A model generated the notes under the pieces. That model made no database searches. It was not told the origin of the DNA and saw only the letters and a program-made list of their open reading frames with translations. A DNA stretch of 64,000 nt from Levilactobacillus brevis (GTDB lineage Bacteria > Bacillota > Bacilli > Lactobacillales > Lactobacillaceae): contig CP079699.1 of the NCBI GenBank assembly GCA_021383565.1, positions 1,240,001 to 1,304,000 of the forward strand. The letters run 5' to 3'. This document shows positions 54,902 to 64,000 of the stretch, piece after piece. A program made the translations under genes and the position numbers. Each line of letters opens with the position of its first letter. Within the stretch, counting starts at the first letter, position 1.

Positions 54902-55710
54902 TCCTCCATTTCCGCCGCGGTCTGGTACGCCGCCGGAGGCTCGATGCCCCGGCGTTTTAGTGCGGCCTTTAACTTCGCGGTGAAGGGCAGATCCAAACCC
55001 AACTTCACCAGCTGTTCGCCTTGCGCAAAGATAGTAGCCGGATCGGCCTCATCGACCAAACGACCATCGTCAATCACCAGGATGCGATCGGCCCCGGCCG
55101 CCTCGTCAATATCATGGGTAATCGAGATCACCGTCAAATGCCGGTCGGCTCGTAACTGCCGGACCAACGACAACATCTCGCGGCGCCCCTGGGGATCGAG
55201 CATGCTGGTAGCCTCGTCTAGGATCAGAACGTCCGGTGCAATCGCCACGATACCAGCCAACGCTACCCGCTGCTTCTGCCCGCCAGATAAGGAGCTGGGC
55301 TCGCGGTGGGCAAAGGCCGTCATCCCGACCTGCTCAATGGCCGTCGCCACCCGCGGCACCATCTCGGCGCGCGGAATCTGCCGGTTCTCCAGTCCAAACG
55401 CCACGTCATCGGCGACGGTGGCCCCGACGAATTGGTTATCGGGATTCTGGAAAATCATTCCGATCTTCTCGCGCACCTGCCAGACGGTCGCCGGCGTCAG
55501 CTGTATGCCACCCACGGTCACGTCACCGGTCGTAAACGGCAACAGGCCATCCAACGACTTGGCGAGGGTGGATTTGCCACTCCCGTTGTGGCCGACAATC
55601 GCCAGCCATTCACCGGCGTGGACGTTAAAGCTCACGTCATCTAGGGCTGGTCGCGCATCGTCTTCCTGGTAACGATAGCTCAAATGTTTAACTTCAATAA
55701 TATTTGCCAT
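54871..55710 (-). CDS. ecfA1: Shared ECF transporter ATPase EcfA1
   Basis: 279 residues from ATG 55710 ([15 protein letters not shown]) with GGAGAG upstream; the longer frame reaches into the promoter. Walker [22 protein letters not shown]-loop [14 protein letters not shown], signature [19 protein letters not shown] and Walker [16 protein letters not shown]. First gene of the ecfA1-ecfA2-ecfT-truA-rplM-rpsI run, separated from rplQ by 300 bases. Confidence 0.96.
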   Translation of the reverse strand: MANIIEVKHLSYRYQEDDARPALDDVSFNVHAGEWLAIVGHNGSGKSTLAKSLDGLLPFTTGDVTVGGIQLTPATVWQVREKIGMIFQNPDNQFVGATVADDVAFGLENRQIPRAEMVPRVATAIEQVGMTAFAHREPSSLSGGQKQRVALAGIVAIAPDVLILDEATSMLDPQGRREMLSLVRQLRADRHLTVISITHDIDEAAGADRILVIDDGRLVDEADPATIFAQGEQLVKLGLDLPFTAKLKAALKRRGIEPPAAYQTAAEMEEWLWQSLSNT

Positions 55711-56010
55711 CCGCGCGCTACTCTCCTTTGAAAAAGTCACCGCTAATTATACCAAAAAAACGGTCGTGACCGAAGTGTTGTCCGTTGATTTACGGAAATT
55801 TGGTGATTGTCCGGCATCACCGTAAAAAAGGGTATAAAAAAATCACTAACAAACCAGCGGCGCTGAGGCGTTAGCCCCCATTCAAGCTAGACTCGGAAAG
55901 ATTTCCCCATCATCGTAGCGCTCTATACCACATGGTTCTAGTGATTAATTTAAAACATATTGGTCTCCCGTTTACGGTCGAGAGGACACCGTGAACCGCG
56001 AACTAAATAA
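55711..56010 (-). other. Gap between rplQ and ecfA1 with candidate promoter
   Basis: On the minus strand a consensus -10 TATAAT (55751-55746) lies 36 bases before the ecfA1 ATG. Seventeen bases further up there is only a weak -35 (TTCGGT). A GGTGAT/ATCACC hairpin sits near 55802-55828. The ecf-truA-rplM-rpsI genes may thus have their own transcript. No gene is seen. Confidence 0.45.
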
Positions 56011-56394
56011 TTAGTCAACGAATTCCAGAACTGCCATAGCGGCACCATCACCGCGACGAGGCATCGTCTTTAAGATACGCGTGTAACCACCGTTACGGTC
56101 GGCGTACTTAGGTGCTAATTCGCTGAATACCTTTTGCAATGCGCTGGTAACGACAACATCATCGCCGTCTTCCTTAACATCAGCAACCACGTTACGGATG
56201 AACGCAGCAGCCTGACGCCGGGCGTGCAAGTCGCCTTGCTTACCCAAGGTAATCATTTGGTCAGCCGTCTTCCGAACTTCTTTAGCGCGTGCTTCAGTCG
56301 TTTCGATGCGGCCGTTTAAAATTAAACTGGTAGTCAAATCGCGTAACAAGGCACGACGTTGAGAACTAGTCCGTTGTAATTTACGGTAACTCAT
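56011..56394 (-). CDS. rplQ: 50S ribosomal protein L17
   Basis: 127 residues. [20 protein letters not shown] is the family opening, with [20 protein letters not shown] in the middle and a complete C-terminus (MAVLEFVD). It follows rpoA by about 30 bases and ends the alpha operon proper. Confidence 0.98.
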   Translation of the reverse strand: MSYRKLQRTSSQRRALLRDLTTSLILNGRIETTEARAKEVRKTADQMITLGKQGDLHARRQAAAFIRNVVADVKEDGDDVVVTSALQKVFSELAPKYADRNGGYTRILKTMPRRGDGAAMAVLEFVD

Positions 56395-56424
56395 AACCAG
56401 AAACCCTCCTTTGAGTGTCTAAAA

Positions 56425-57375
56425 TTAGTCTTCCTTCCGAAGTGACAAACCTAAGTCAGCTAACTTAGCCTTAACTTCTTCAAGGGACTTGCGACCCAAG
56501 TTACGAACCTTCATCATATCTGCTTCAGTCTTGTTAGTCAGTTCCTGAACCGTGTTGATACCAGCACGCTTCAAGCAGTTGTAAGAACGAACGGATAAGT
56601 CGAGCTCTTCGATGGTCATCTCAAGCATCTTTTCCTTATGCGTTTCTTCTTTTTCAACCATGATTTCCGCATTCTTAGCTTCGTCAGTCAGGTCGACAAA
56701 CATAGCCAGATGTTCGGTCAAGATCTTGGCAGCCAATGAAATGGCTTCGCTTGGATTAATTGAACCGTTTGTCCAAACATCCAGGGTCAATTTATCGTAG
56801 TCAGCCCGTTGGCCAACCCGTGCATTCTCTACTTGGTAGTTAACCCGTTCGATTGGGGTGTAAATGGAATCAACAGCTAAAACGCCAATTGGCATTTCCG
56901 TGTTCTGAGCTTTGTGCTCGTCAGCAGAAACATAGCCACGGCCCTTATCCGCAGTCATCCGCATATGGAACGTTGCCCCATCGGCAACCGTAGCAATGTA
57001 CAGATCTGGGTTCAAGACATCAACGTCGGCACCCGCCACAATATCACCGGCAGTGATTTGCGCTGGTCCCTTAACATTGATCTCCATGGATTCTTCCTGA
57101 TCGTCGGAACCGTTCAGCTTCAGCGCGATCTTCTTAACATTTAAGATAATCTGCGTGACGTCTTCAACGACCCCTTCAACCGTAGAAAATTCATGTAAAA
57201 CCCCGTCGATTTGAATGCTGGTAACAGCTGCACCAGGTAATGATGAAAGCAAGATCCGCCGTAAGGAGTTCCCAAGCGTTGTCCCGTAACCACGTTCCAA
57301 CGGCTCAACAACAAACTTACCGTAGTTGCTACTCTCATCAATTTTATGAATGTTAGGCTTTTCAAATTCAATCAT
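56425..57375 (-). CDS. rpoA: DNA-directed RNA polymerase alpha subunit
   Basis: 316 residues. The N-terminal dimerisation domain has [20 protein letters not shown] with the next [10 protein letters not shown]. After a linker, the C-terminal domain carries [20 protein letters not shown] and [19 protein letters not shown], the surface that contacts UP elements and activators. Standard length for lactobacilli. Confidence 0.98.
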   Translation of the reverse strand: MIEFEKPNIHKIDESSNYGKFVVEPLERGYGTTLGNSLRRILLSSLPGAAVTSIQIDGVLHEFSTVEGVVEDVTQIILNVKKIALKLNGSDDQEESMEINVKGPAQITAGDIVAGADVDVLNPDLYIATVADGATFHMRMTADKGRGYVSADEHKAQNTEMPIGVLAVDSIYTPIERVNYQVENARVGQRADYDKLTLDVWTNGSINPSEAISLAAKILTEHLAMFVDLTDEAKNAEIMVEKEETHKEKMLEMTIEELDLSVRSYNCLKRAGINTVQELTNKTEADMMKVRNLGRKSLEEVKAKLADLGLSLRKED

Positions 57376-57462
57376 TCTTATCGTTTACCCCTTTCAAACC
57401 GCGTTGAGCTCCTATAAGTCAATCCCATCATGAAGGTTGCCCTCATTAATGAAACGCTCACG

Positions 57463-57852
57463 TTAAACCCGACGGCGCTTTGGAGGACGAGTCCCATTAT
57501 GAGGCACTGGCGTAACGTCACGAATAGCCGTAACTTCGATACCAGCAGCTTGGATGGCCCGGATAGCAGCTTCACGTCCTGAACCAGGACCCTTGACAGC
57601 AACTTCAACGGACTTAACACCGTGTTCTTGTGATGCCTTGGCAGCGGCTTCAGCAGCCATTTGTGCAGCAAATGGTGTTGATTTCCGACTACCCTTGAAC
57701 CCTAAAGCACCAGCAGATGACCAGGCAATGGCGTTCCCTTGAACGTCCGTGATCATGACCAATGTGTTGTTAAACGTAGCATGAATGTGTGCAACACCGG
57801 ATTCAATGTTCTTTTTGACCCGACGCTTGCGACTAGTTTTTCTAGTAGCCAT
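57463..57852 (-). CDS. rpsK: 30S ribosomal protein S11
   Basis: 129 residues. [20 protein letters not shown] and [20 protein letters not shown] are diagnostic, and the C-terminus [11 protein letters not shown] is intact. It follows rpsM by 17 bases. Confidence 0.98.
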   Translation of the reverse strand: MATRKTSRKRRVKKNIESGVAHIHATFNNTLVMITDVQGNAIAWSSAGALGFKGSRKSTPFAAQMAAEAAAKASQEHGVKSVEVAVKGPGSGREAAIRAIQAAGIEVTAIRDVTPVPHNGTRPPKRRRV

Positions 57853-57869
57853 AAAGTGTTGACCCTCCT

Positions 57870-58235
57870 TTACTTCTTCTTACCGGCAATCGAAACGGCT
57901 TTACCCTTCCGAGTGCGGGCGTTGTTTTTGGTGTGTTGGCCGCGAACAGGCAAACCGCGACGGTGACGCATCCCACGGTAAGAACCGATTTCTTGCAAGT
58001 TCTTGATGTTCAGGCTAACTTCACGACGTAAGTCACCTTCGACCTTGTACTTGTCAACTTCGGCACGAACCTTGTCTTCTTGATCAGGTGTCAAATCGCG
58101 AACCCGAACGTCTTCTGCGACACCAGCATCCGCAACAATCTTGTGTGCGGTGTTGATACCAATACCAAAAATGTAAGTCAAACCATAAGCGATTTTCTTA
58201 TCACGTGGTAAATCCACTCCAGCAATACGTGGCAT
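57870..58235 (-). CDS. rpsM: 30S ribosomal protein S13
   Basis: 121 residues. [20 protein letters not shown] opens the protein; [20 protein letters not shown] precedes the basic tail [16 protein letters not shown]. It lies next to rpmJ. Confidence 0.98.
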   Translation of the reverse strand: MPRIAGVDLPRDKKIAYGLTYIFGIGINTAHKIVADAGVAEDVRVRDLTPDQEDKVRAEVDKYKVEGDLRREVSLNIKNLQEIGSYRGMRHRRGLPVRGQHTKNNARTRKGKAVSIAGKKK

Positions 58236-58261
58236 TAAATGTGCACCTCCTATAAATTGAA

Positions 58262-58381
58262 TTACTTACCCTGGCGTTGTTTGTGCTTAGGGTTGGCTGA
58301 GCAAATAACCATTACTCGACCCTTACGCTTGATAACCTTGCAGTGTTCGCACATTGGCTTAACTGATGGTCTTACTTTCAT
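58262..58381 (-). CDS. rpmJ: 50S ribosomal protein L36
   Basis: 39 residues, too short for most ORF finders. It starts [20 protein letters not shown] and ends in [11 protein letters not shown]. The zinc ribbon is Cys11, Cys14, Cys27 and His33. AGGAGG precedes the ATG at 58381. One residue or so longer than the usual 37-38 because of the C-terminal GK. Confidence 0.96.
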   Translation of the reverse strand: MKVRPSVKPMCEHCKVIKRKGRVMVICSANPKHKQRQGK

Positions 58382-58410
58382 GAATATCCCTCCTACATCT
58401 GTCCAGGCGG

Positions 58411-58629
58411 TTACTTGAAACGATAAGTAATCCGGCCTTTAGACAAGTCATACGGTGACATTTCAACAGTTACTCGATCACCAGGCAGAATCCGGATGTA
58501 ATGCATCCGAATCTTACCGGAGACGTGAGCGAGAATCTCATGACCGTTTTCTAATTCGACCCGAAACATTGCGTTAGGTAATGTTTCGGTAACTTTACCT
58601 TCGACTTCGATGACATCGCTTTTCGCCAC
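58411..58629 (-). CDS. infA: Translation initiation factor IF-1
   Basis: 72 residues, the full family length, forming an OB fold: [20 protein letters not shown], then [20 protein letters not shown] and the end [12 protein letters not shown]. It binds the 30S A site during initiation. It lies after adk across a 164-base structured gap. Confidence 0.98.
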   Translation of the reverse strand: MAKSDVIEVEGKVTETLPNAMFRVELENGHEILAHVSGKIRMHYIRILPGDRVTVEMSPYDLSKGRITYRFK

Positions 58630-58651
58630 GAAAGTACCTCCCTTTTAATTG

Positions 58652-58737
58652 CGTGTAAAATACACGTAAAAGCAGCAGGAGCAAGGATGTTGCTCCCACC
58701 TAGCACCTGTGAATTGCGACAGCGCGCCATTTACAGG
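58652..58737 (-). promoter_or_regulatory. Set of small hairpins in the adk-infA gap
   Basis: Three inverted repeats occur in a row: CGTGTA/TACACG (58652-58666), GGAGCAA/TTGCTCC (58678-58696) and CCTGT/ACAGG (58706-58737). They may form an attenuator or processing site between adk and infA. No strong T-run is present, so full termination is unlikely. Confidence 0.4.
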
Positions 58738-58793
58738 CTAAACCTGAATAAGTCTACCATAATTCCCACAACTTAGCAAGAACTTAGTAAAAC

Positions 58794-59453
58794 CTACAGA
58801 TTCTTCAAGATCTTTTCAATGTCGACGTAGACATCATCGATAGCCCGGTCACCATCTACCGTGAAGAGCAAGCCCTTCTTGGTGTAGTAATCAACGAGTG
58901 GCGTGTTCGCCTTAAGGTTAACCGCCAGACGATTCTTCACCGTTTCCGGCTTGTCGTCTTCACGTTGATAGAAATCATGGCCGCCACAGACATCACAAGT
59001 GCCCTCAACCTTAGGATTGTGGTAAAGCTTGTGATACGTTGCGCCACAAGTCCGGCAGATGTACCGACCGGAAAGGCGTTCAACCAAGACATCGGGTTCA
59101 ACGTGAATGTTAATCACGGCGTTGATGGTCCGATCCAGTTCTGGGCCAAAGCTATCTAAGGCTTCGGCTTGAACTAAGGAACGGGGGAACCCATCCAACA
59201 TGAAACCAACCTTGGTATCATCTTGAGCTAAGCGATCCCGAACGATGCCATTCGTGACTTCATCCGGTACCAGTTCACCTTTGTCGATGAACTTCTTAGC
59301 GGCCAAACCCATTTCGGTTTCGTTCTTCATCGCTTCACGGAAGATGTCTCCCGTAGAAATATGCGGCAAGTGGAACTCATCGATAATCTTTTGGGCTTGG
59401 GTCCCTTTACCGGCACCTGGTAGGCCCATGAGGATTAAATTCATTGCTGTCAT
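58794..59453 (-). CDS. adk: Adenylate kinase
   Basis: 219 residues from ATG 59453, seven bases after AGGAG; ATG 59444 is an alternative. It interconverts ATP + AMP and 2 ADP. P-loop [17 protein letters not shown] site [31 protein letters not shown]. The LID carries a Cys4 zinc site, [10 protein letters not shown] with [11 protein letters not shown], as in Gram-positive enzymes. Confidence 0.97.
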   Translation of the reverse strand: MTAMNLILMGLPGAGKGTQAQKIIDEFHLPHISTGDIFREAMKNETEMGLAAKKFIDKGELVPDEVTNGIVRDRLAQDDTKVGFMLDGFPRSLVQAEALDSFGPELDRTINAVINIHVEPDVLVERLSGRYICRTCGATYHKLYHNPKVEGTCDVCGGHDFYQREDDKPETVKNRLAVNLKANTPLVDYYTKKGLLFTVDGDRAIDDVYVDIEKILKNL

Positions 59454-59537
59454 GTTCGTTCTCCTTATTTCAAAATTATTAGCCTGAAATACACAAGCAG
59501 GTGTGCCAATTAGATCAACACACCCGCTGGAAACTCA

Positions 59538-60869
59538 TTAAGCTGGTTCTGGACCTTGCGGATCATTTGGTGATCCTTGAATAAAGCCGACGTATTCGCG
59601 CTTCATCATCAATCCGTCAACCTGACGCATGGTTTCGATAGCCACACCAACGACGATTAAGAGGCTGGTACCACCTAAACCAATAGACTCATCTAAGTCC
59701 CAAAGATTTTGGGCTAACAACGGAATTAAGGAAATGAATCCAAGGAAGAGTGACCCAACAGTGCTGAGTCGCATCAACAAACTGGAAACGTATGACTGCG
59801 TTTCGTGACCAGGCCAAACACCAGGAATGTAGCTCCCCTGCTTTTGCAGGTTCTCAGACAACTTTTCTGGGTTGACTTGAACGAACGCATAGAAGAACGT
59901 GAACACAATGATCAGAACGGTGTACAGAATGGCACCATCGAAGGTTTGCATGTTAAACAGGTTCGTCATGGTCTGATACCAGGCATCCTGCGAATGCGTG
60001 TTTTGGAACGCCATCAGAATCGTCTGGGGCGTGGCAATAAACGAACTTGCGAAGATAACTGGAATAACACCGGCAACGTTAACCTTTAATGGGAGGTAGC
60101 TGCTATCTGGCGAACCAGATACCCGCCGCGTATACTGCATTGGTACCCGCCGTTCGGCCTGTTGAACCCACGTCGTAAACGTGATGATCACCAGAACCAA
60201 GACGACCAAGCCTAATACGAAGAGTACGCTCTTCCACATGTCCCCCGTCGCAATGTCAACGAAGTAATCTTTGTAGAGTTTGTAGACGGCAGTTGGCGTC
60301 CGGGCAATGATACCCGCGAAGATAATCATTGAAATCCCGTTACCTAAACCACGATCGGTGATCATATCACCCATCCAAGTGGTCAACATGGTCCCACCGG
60401 TCAGGATTAACCCAATCGACAGATACGTGGCAACACTCGGATTTTGCACCAGTTTCATTGAGCTTAACGCACTGAAACCAGCGGTGATCCCAATCGACTG
60501 AACGAAAGCCAAAGCAATCGCTAAGTAACGCGTCGCTTGGTTTAACTTCCGCCGTCCAACGTCCCCTTGCTTACTCCATTCAACGAAGCGCGGAACGATG
60601 TCCATTTGTAGCAATTGAATAACGATTTGTGCAGTGATGTAAGGTGAAACCCCCATCGCGAAGATGGAATAGTTGGTCAACCCACCACCACTGAAGGTAT
60701 CTAAAATACTAACTAACCCAGAAGACGCAACGCTTTGAAGTGCCTTCGCGTTAATGCCGGGGACAGTAATATAGGTACCCAACCGAAAGACAATCAAAAC
60801 CAGAAGAGTAAAGAGAATCTTTTTACGAATATCTTTAATCTTAAACGCGTTTTTTAAGCTTGAGAGCAT
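59538..60869 (-). CDS. secY: Preprotein translocase channel subunit SecY
   Basis: 443 residues with ten membrane helices. The plug region LVSILDTFSGGGLTNYSIFA with MGVSPYITAQI, and the loop NGISMIIFAGIIARTPTA, are typical. YVGFIQGSPNDPQGPEPA forms the C-terminus. It overlaps rplO by one base (stop/start coupling) and precedes adk. Confidence 0.98.
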   Translation of the reverse strand: MLSSLKNAFKIKDIRKKILFTLLVLIVFRLGTYITVPGINAKALQSVASSGLVSILDTFSGGGLTNYSIFAMGVSPYITAQIVIQLLQMDIVPRFVEWSKQGDVGRRKLNQATRYLAIALAFVQSIGITAGFSALSSMKLVQNPSVATYLSIGLILTGGTMLTTWMGDMITDRGLGNGISMIIFAGIIARTPTAVYKLYKDYFVDIATGDMWKSVLFVLGLVVLVLVIITFTTWVQQAERRVPMQYTRRVSGSPDSSYLPLKVNVAGVIPVIFASSFIATPQTILMAFQNTHSQDAWYQTMTNLFNMQTFDGAILYTVLIIVFTFFYAFVQVNPEKLSENLQKQGSYIPGVWPGHETQSYVSSLLMRLSTVGSLFLGFISLIPLLAQNLWDLDESIGLGGTSLLIVVGVAIETMRQVDGLMMKREYVGFIQGSPNDPQGPEPA

Positions 60870-61303
60870 TAAATCACCTCAGTCTTACCACCAGCAGCTT
60901 CGATAGCTTCGGCAGCTGACTTGGAGAACTTAGCGGCTTTAACCGTTAACTTCTTCGTTACTTCGCCGTTACCTAAAATCTTGATACCGGCTTTTTCGTT
61001 CTTCACGATACCGGCTTCGACTAAGGCAGCTGGTGTAACTTCAGCACCATCATCAAAGACGTTCAAAGCAGATAAGTTTACGACAGCAAATTCCTTGCGG
61101 TTAATGTTGGTAAACCCACGCTTTGGAATCCGACGGTACAGTGGCATTTGGCCACCTTCAAAACCCAAACGAGTCTTGCTACGAGCCTTTTGACCCTTTT
61201 GGCCACGACCAGCAGTCTTACCGTTACCAGATGAATCACCACGGCCAACCCGGTTACGAACCTTCCGTGAGCCTTCAGCAGGTTTTAGTTCATTCAACTT
61301 CAT
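60869..61303 (-). CDS. rplO: 50S ribosomal protein L15
   Basis: 144 residues from ATG 61303 ([20 protein letters not shown]) with AAGGAGG upstream; a frame extension by four codons overlaps the [22 protein letters not shown] and the [17 protein letters not shown] motif are diagnostic. Confidence 0.97.
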   Translation of the reverse strand: MKLNELKPAEGSRKVRNRVGRGDSSGNGKTAGRGQKGQKARSKTRLGFEGGQMPLYRRIPKRGFTNINRKEFAVVNLSALNVFDDGAEVTPAALVEAGIVKNEKAGIKILGNGEVTKKLTVKAAKFSKSAAEAIEAAGGKTEVI

Positions 61304-61338
61304 GCTATTGCGCACCTCCTTATAAAATGAAATTAGGA

Positions 61339-61521
61339 CTACTTAACTTCTTCAACTTTAATTAAATGTGCGATTTGGAAAAGCGCACCGCGAGTGGCTT
61401 CGTTGTCTGGTTGAACCACCGTGCTGTTGACACGGTTTAAACCAAGAGCTTCCACAATCTTCCGCTGTTTAGGGAGGCGGTGAGCGACACTATGAATTAA
61501 AGTAACTTTTAATTGAGCCAT
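61339..61521 (-). CDS. rpmD: 50S ribosomal protein L30
   Basis: 60 residues: [20 protein letters not shown], then [20 protein letters not shown]. Standard bacterial short form. Between rpsE and rplO. Confidence 0.97.
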   Translation of the reverse strand: MAQLKVTLIHSVAHRLPKQRKIVEALGLNRVNSTVVQPDNEATRGALFQIAHLIKVEEVK

Positions 61522-61535
61522 TTTAATACCCCTCC

Positions 61536-62039
61536 TTATTCAGCTAAGTGTTGAAGAGAGACACCACGGAGAGCGGCAACTTCTTCAGCACGCTTTAACT
61601 CAGCAAGGCCAGCAAAAGTGGCACGAACTGCGTTAACTGGCGTGTTAGAGCCAAGACGCTTAGAAGTAACGTCAGCAACACCGGCTAATTCCATGACGGA
61701 ACGAACGGCACCACCGGCAGTAACTCCAGAACCTTCAGCAGCGGGCTTGAGTAAGATCTTACCCCCACCATAAAGACCGAGTGCTTCGTGAGGAATGGTC
61801 GTTCCCACGATTGGAACTTCGATCAAGTTCTTACGAGCGGCTTCAACAGCCTTACGGATAGCTTCTGGGACTTCTTGTGCTTTACCAGTACCAAAGCCAA
61901 CGTGACCGTTCTTATCGCCGACAATTACAAGTGCTGAGAACCGAAGACGACGGCCACCTTTAACAACTTTGGTGATCCGGTTGATAGCAACAACGTTATC
62001 TTCAAGTTCTAACTTGTCGGGATCAATAAATTTTGCCAT
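61536..62039 (-). CDS. rpsE: 30S ribosomal protein S5
   Basis: 167 residues. The N-terminal dsRNA-binding-like part has [20 protein letters not shown] with [20 protein letters not shown]. The C-terminal half has [20 protein letters not shown]. Important for decoding fidelity. Confidence 0.98.
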   Translation of the reverse strand: MAKFIDPDKLELEDNVVAINRITKVVKGGRRLRFSALVIVGDKNGHVGFGTGKAQEVPEAIRKAVEAARKNLIEVPIVGTTIPHEALGLYGGGKILLKPAAEGSGVTAGGAVRSVMELAGVADVTSKRLGSNTPVNAVRATFAGLAELKRAEEVAALRGVSLQHLAE

Positions 62040-62061
62040 GTGTGGTTATTCCTCCTTACTG

Positions 62062-62418
62062 TTAAAATTCCAGCCCGTTTTCACGAGCAGCTTCTGCCAA
62101 TGCTTGGACACGGCCATGGTACAAGTACCCGCCACGATCAAACACGACGTTGCTAATCTTCTTTTCGACAGCGCGCTTAGCAACTAAAACACCAACAGCC
62201 TTAGCTTGGTCAGTCTTGTTGTCGCCACTGACTTCGCTATCTAACGTTGAGGCACTAACAAGCGTGACACCCGCTACGTCATCAATGACTTGAGCGTAGA
62301 TGTTTTTGTTAGAGCGGAAAACGTTTAAGCGTGGGCGTTCTGCAGTTCCAGAAATTTTGTTCCGGACACGCGTATGACGCTTTTGACGTGTCTTGTTCTT
62401 ATCTGGTTTTGTAATCAA
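62062..62418 (-). CDS. rplR: 50S ribosomal protein L18
   Basis: 118 residues from TTG 62418, six bases after GAGGTG, giving [20 protein letters not shown], the usual family start and length; the frame opens slightly further upstream. [20 protein letters not shown] and [20 protein letters not shown] confirm it. It binds 5S rRNA. Confidence 0.96.
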   Translation of the reverse strand: MITKPDKNKTRQKRHTRVRNKISGTAERPRLNVFRSNKNIYAQVIDDVAGVTLVSASTLDSEVSGDNKTDQAKAVGVLVAKRAVEKKISNVVFDRGGYLYHGRVQALAEAARENGLEF

Positions 62419-62465
62419 AATAGTCACCTCTTTGTAGAATTATCAGCAATTAAGCTGCGTTACTG

Positions 62466-63002
62466 TTACTTACCAGTCTTACCTTCACGAATCCGAACGT
62501 ATTCGTTTTCGTAACGGATACCCTTACCCTTGTAAGGTTCTGGTGAACGAACGGCACGAACTTCGGCAGCAAAGTCACCGACTTCTTGCTTGCTGATACC
62601 AGAAATGTTGATGGTCGTGTTATCAGGAACCTTAACTTCCAAGGTTTCTGGAATAGCCATTTCAACAGGGTTGGAGTAACCAACACTCAAGATCAAGGTC
62701 TTACCCTTGGCTTGAACACGGTAACCAACACCGACCAGCTTCAAGGTCTTAGCGAAACCATTAACAACACCTTGGACCATGTTGTTTAAGTTAGCACGCT
62801 GAGTACCGTGAAGAGCACGGGTCTTGTTGTTGTTGTCTGGACGGTCGAAATCAACCGCACCGTCACTAATCTTCATGGTGATGATGTCAGAGAAAGTCCG
62901 GGTTAAAGAACCTTTAGGACCCTTGACAGTTACTTGATCACCATCGCGTTTAACCTCGACGCCAGCTGGGACATCGACAGTTTTATAACCAATACGACTC
63001 AC
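62466..63002 (-). CDS. rplF: 50S ribosomal protein L6
   Basis: 178 residues. [20 protein letters not shown] starts the first of two related domains; [20 protein letters not shown] near the end is the L6 signature. Confidence 0.98.
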   Translation of the reverse strand: MSRIGYKTVDVPAGVEVKRDGDQVTVKGPKGSLTRTFSDIITMKISDGAVDFDRPDNNNKTRALHGTQRANLNNMVQGVVNGFAKTLKLVGVGYRVQAKGKTLILSVGYSNPVEMAIPETLEVKVPDNTTINISGISKQEVGDFAAEVRAVRSPEPYKGKGIRYENEYVRIREGKTGK

Positions 63003-63032
63003 TGTAAGGCACCTCCTATCTTCTTAAAAGTT

Positions 63033-63431
63033 TTACCAAACGTAGGCGAGAACTTCGCCACCGATTTTCTTGGCACGCGCTTCTTTATCAGTAACTACCC
63101 CTTCAGAGGTGGAGATAATAGCGATACCTAAACCGTTCAGAACCTTTGGCACAGCGTCGGCCTTAACGTATGAACGTAAGCCGGGCTTTGAAATACGCTT
63201 TAAACCACTGATGACACGTTGGTTATCCTTACCGTACTTCAGGAATACGCGGATGATGCCTTGCTTGTCATCATCGATGTATTCAACATTACGGATGAAA
63301 CCTTCGCGCTTCAGGATCTCAGCGATGTCGCGTTTAATTTTAGATGCAGGTACTTCGAGTGATTCGTGACGCACCATGTTGGCGTTACGGATCCGCGTCA
63401 AGAAGTCTGCAATAGGATCAGTCATGGACAT
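63033..63431 (-). CDS. rpsH: 30S ribosomal protein S8
   Basis: 132 residues. [20 protein letters not shown], with the C-terminal signature [20 protein letters not shown]. In other bacteria S8 represses spc operon translation; no matching site was checked here. Confidence 0.98.
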   Translation of the reverse strand: MSMTDPIADFLTRIRNANMVRHESLEVPASKIKRDIAEILKREGFIRNVEYIDDDKQGIIRVFLKYGKDNQRVISGLKRISKPGLRSYVKADAVPKVLNGLGIAIISTSEGVVTDKEARAKKIGGEVLAYVW

Positions 63432-63464
63432 TAACGTTTACCCTCCCTTTGTTTAAAATTCGTT

Positions 63465-63650
63465 TTACCAGCTAGCCTTCTTCATACCAGGAATTTGACC
63501 CTTGTGGGCAAGTTCGCGTAGGCAGATACGGCAAAGGTGGAACTTTTGATAAACAGAGTGTGGACGTCCACAACGTTCGCAACGAGTATATTCTTGAGTA
63601 GAGAACTTCGCAGGACGCTTGTTCTTAGCAATTTGTGATTTCTTAGCCAA
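63465..63650 (-). CDS. rpsN: 30S ribosomal protein S14 type Z (zinc-binding)
   Basis: 61 residues, the short zinc form: [20 protein letters not shown] provides four cysteines (C-x2-C...C-x2-C), with [18 protein letters not shown] at the end. It lies between rpsH and rplE. Confidence 0.97.
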   Translation of the reverse strand: MAKKSQIAKNKRPAKFSTQEYTRCERCGRPHSVYQKFHLCRICLRELAHKGQIPGMKKASW

Positions 63651-63669
63651 TTTGTGTGAACCTCCTTAA

Positions 63670-64000
63670 TTAGTGTGCAAACGGCATACCGAATTGAGTC
63701 AACATTTCGCGTGACTCTTCATCAGTGTTAGCCGTCGTAACGATAACGATGTCCAAACCACGAACACGGTTAACGTTATCAAAGTTAATTTCTGGGAAAA
63801 TCAATTGTTCCTTGATCCCCAAAGTGTAGTTCCCACGGCCATCAAAGGCACGGGCGCTAACACCATGGAAGTCACGAACACGTGGCAATGACACGTTGAT
63901 CAATTTGTCCAGGAATTCGTACATCCGGTCACCGCGGAGGGTAACCTTAGCACCGATTGACATGCCTTCACGAAGACGGAAGGTTGCGATTGACTTCTTG
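63670..64000 (-). CDS. rplE: 50S ribosomal protein L5, 5' end cut by window
   Basis: The C-terminal 109 or so residues of L5. The frame continues through the right edge without a start: [20 protein letters not shown] leads into [20 protein letters not shown] and [20 protein letters not shown]. The internal Met is not the true start, because the conserved family sequence extends upstream of it. It ends TQFGMPFAH. Confidence 0.96.
   Translation of the reverse strand, partial: KKSIATFRLREGMSIGAKVTLRGDRMYEFLDKLINVSLPRVRDFHGVSARAFDGRGNYTLGIKEQLIFPEINFDNVNRVRGLDIVIVTTANTDEESREMLTQFGMPFAH

Overview
The window looks like the chromosome of a heterofermentative Lactobacillaceae, most like Levilactobacillus or a close relative. 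The grounds are a lactobacillus-type adenosylcobalamin-dependent ribonucleotide reductase (class II), a cydABCD/menA/polyprenyl-synthase set of the kind known from respiring lactobacilli, WxL and SH3-like/SLAP-like surface domains, CamS, T-box control of asnA, and the classical S10/spc/alpha ribosomal operon tail. The species call is inference from gene content; no 16S rRNA is present. Most genes lie on the minus strand and use strong Shine-Dalgarno (SD) sites, often with GTG or TTG starts. The housekeeping DNA is GC-rich, while several genes between 35 and 42 kb are clearly AT-rich and look imported.

Region 1 (1-8.3 kb, minus strand) is a cobalamin acquisition-to-use cassette. It runs nrdJ (B12-dependent ribonucleotide reductase) - pduO-type adenosyltransferase - ECF transporter (T subunit, fused double ATPase, S subunit) - a secreted alpha/alpha-barrel protein - an anchored DUF4430 protein cut by the window edge. 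The last two resemble the alpha and beta domains of animal transcobalamin/intrinsic factor, split into two polypeptides. I regard this as the most interesting system here. The nrdJ promoter carries a textbook pair of NrdR boxes, and the leader of the transporter genes may be a degenerate cobalamin riboswitch.

Region 2 (8.6-25 kb) holds a WxL-anchored L-type lectin, then rlmCD, dagK, gatCAB, camS, ligA, pcrA, a degenerate PurK-like gene broken by an in-frame TAG, and xpt.

Region 3 (25-34 kb) is respiratory: divergent menA and a long-chain polyprenyl diphosphate synthase, and the cydABCD operon for cytochrome bd, which has an internal terminator.

Region 4 (34-42.3 kb) is an accessory island. 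It contains a 2-hydroxyacid dehydrogenase, an AT-rich FRG-domain gene, an IS256-type remnant, and a second diverged copy of the dehydrogenase 3' end. It continues with an MqsR-like toxin paired with an HTH-Panacea antitoxin under a palindromic operator, and a secreted CX5R phosphatase with a Pro-Ala repeat stalk. It ends with an AT-rich acyltransferase, a decayed second copy of the phosphatase C-terminal domain, and a perfect 34-bp inverted repeat. Twice, then, an AT-rich cargo gene sits between an intact gene 3' end and a diverged copy of the same 3' end.

Region 5 (42-51 kb) has an LCP-family wall enzyme, a cationic amino-acid permease, T-box-controlled asnA, two tandem stand-alone Panacea-domain proteins, KtrAB-type K+ uptake and an SDR oxidoreductase.

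Region 6 (51-64 kb) is the ribosomal protein superoperon tail, all on the minus strand: rplE-rpsN-rpsH-rplF-rplR-rpsE-rpmD-rplO-secY-adk-infA-rpmJ-rpsM-rpsK-rpoA-rplQ, then ecfA1-ecfA2-ecfT-truA-rplM-rpsI. The window therefore holds both the shared (group II) ECF energising module and a separate, dedicated ECF system.
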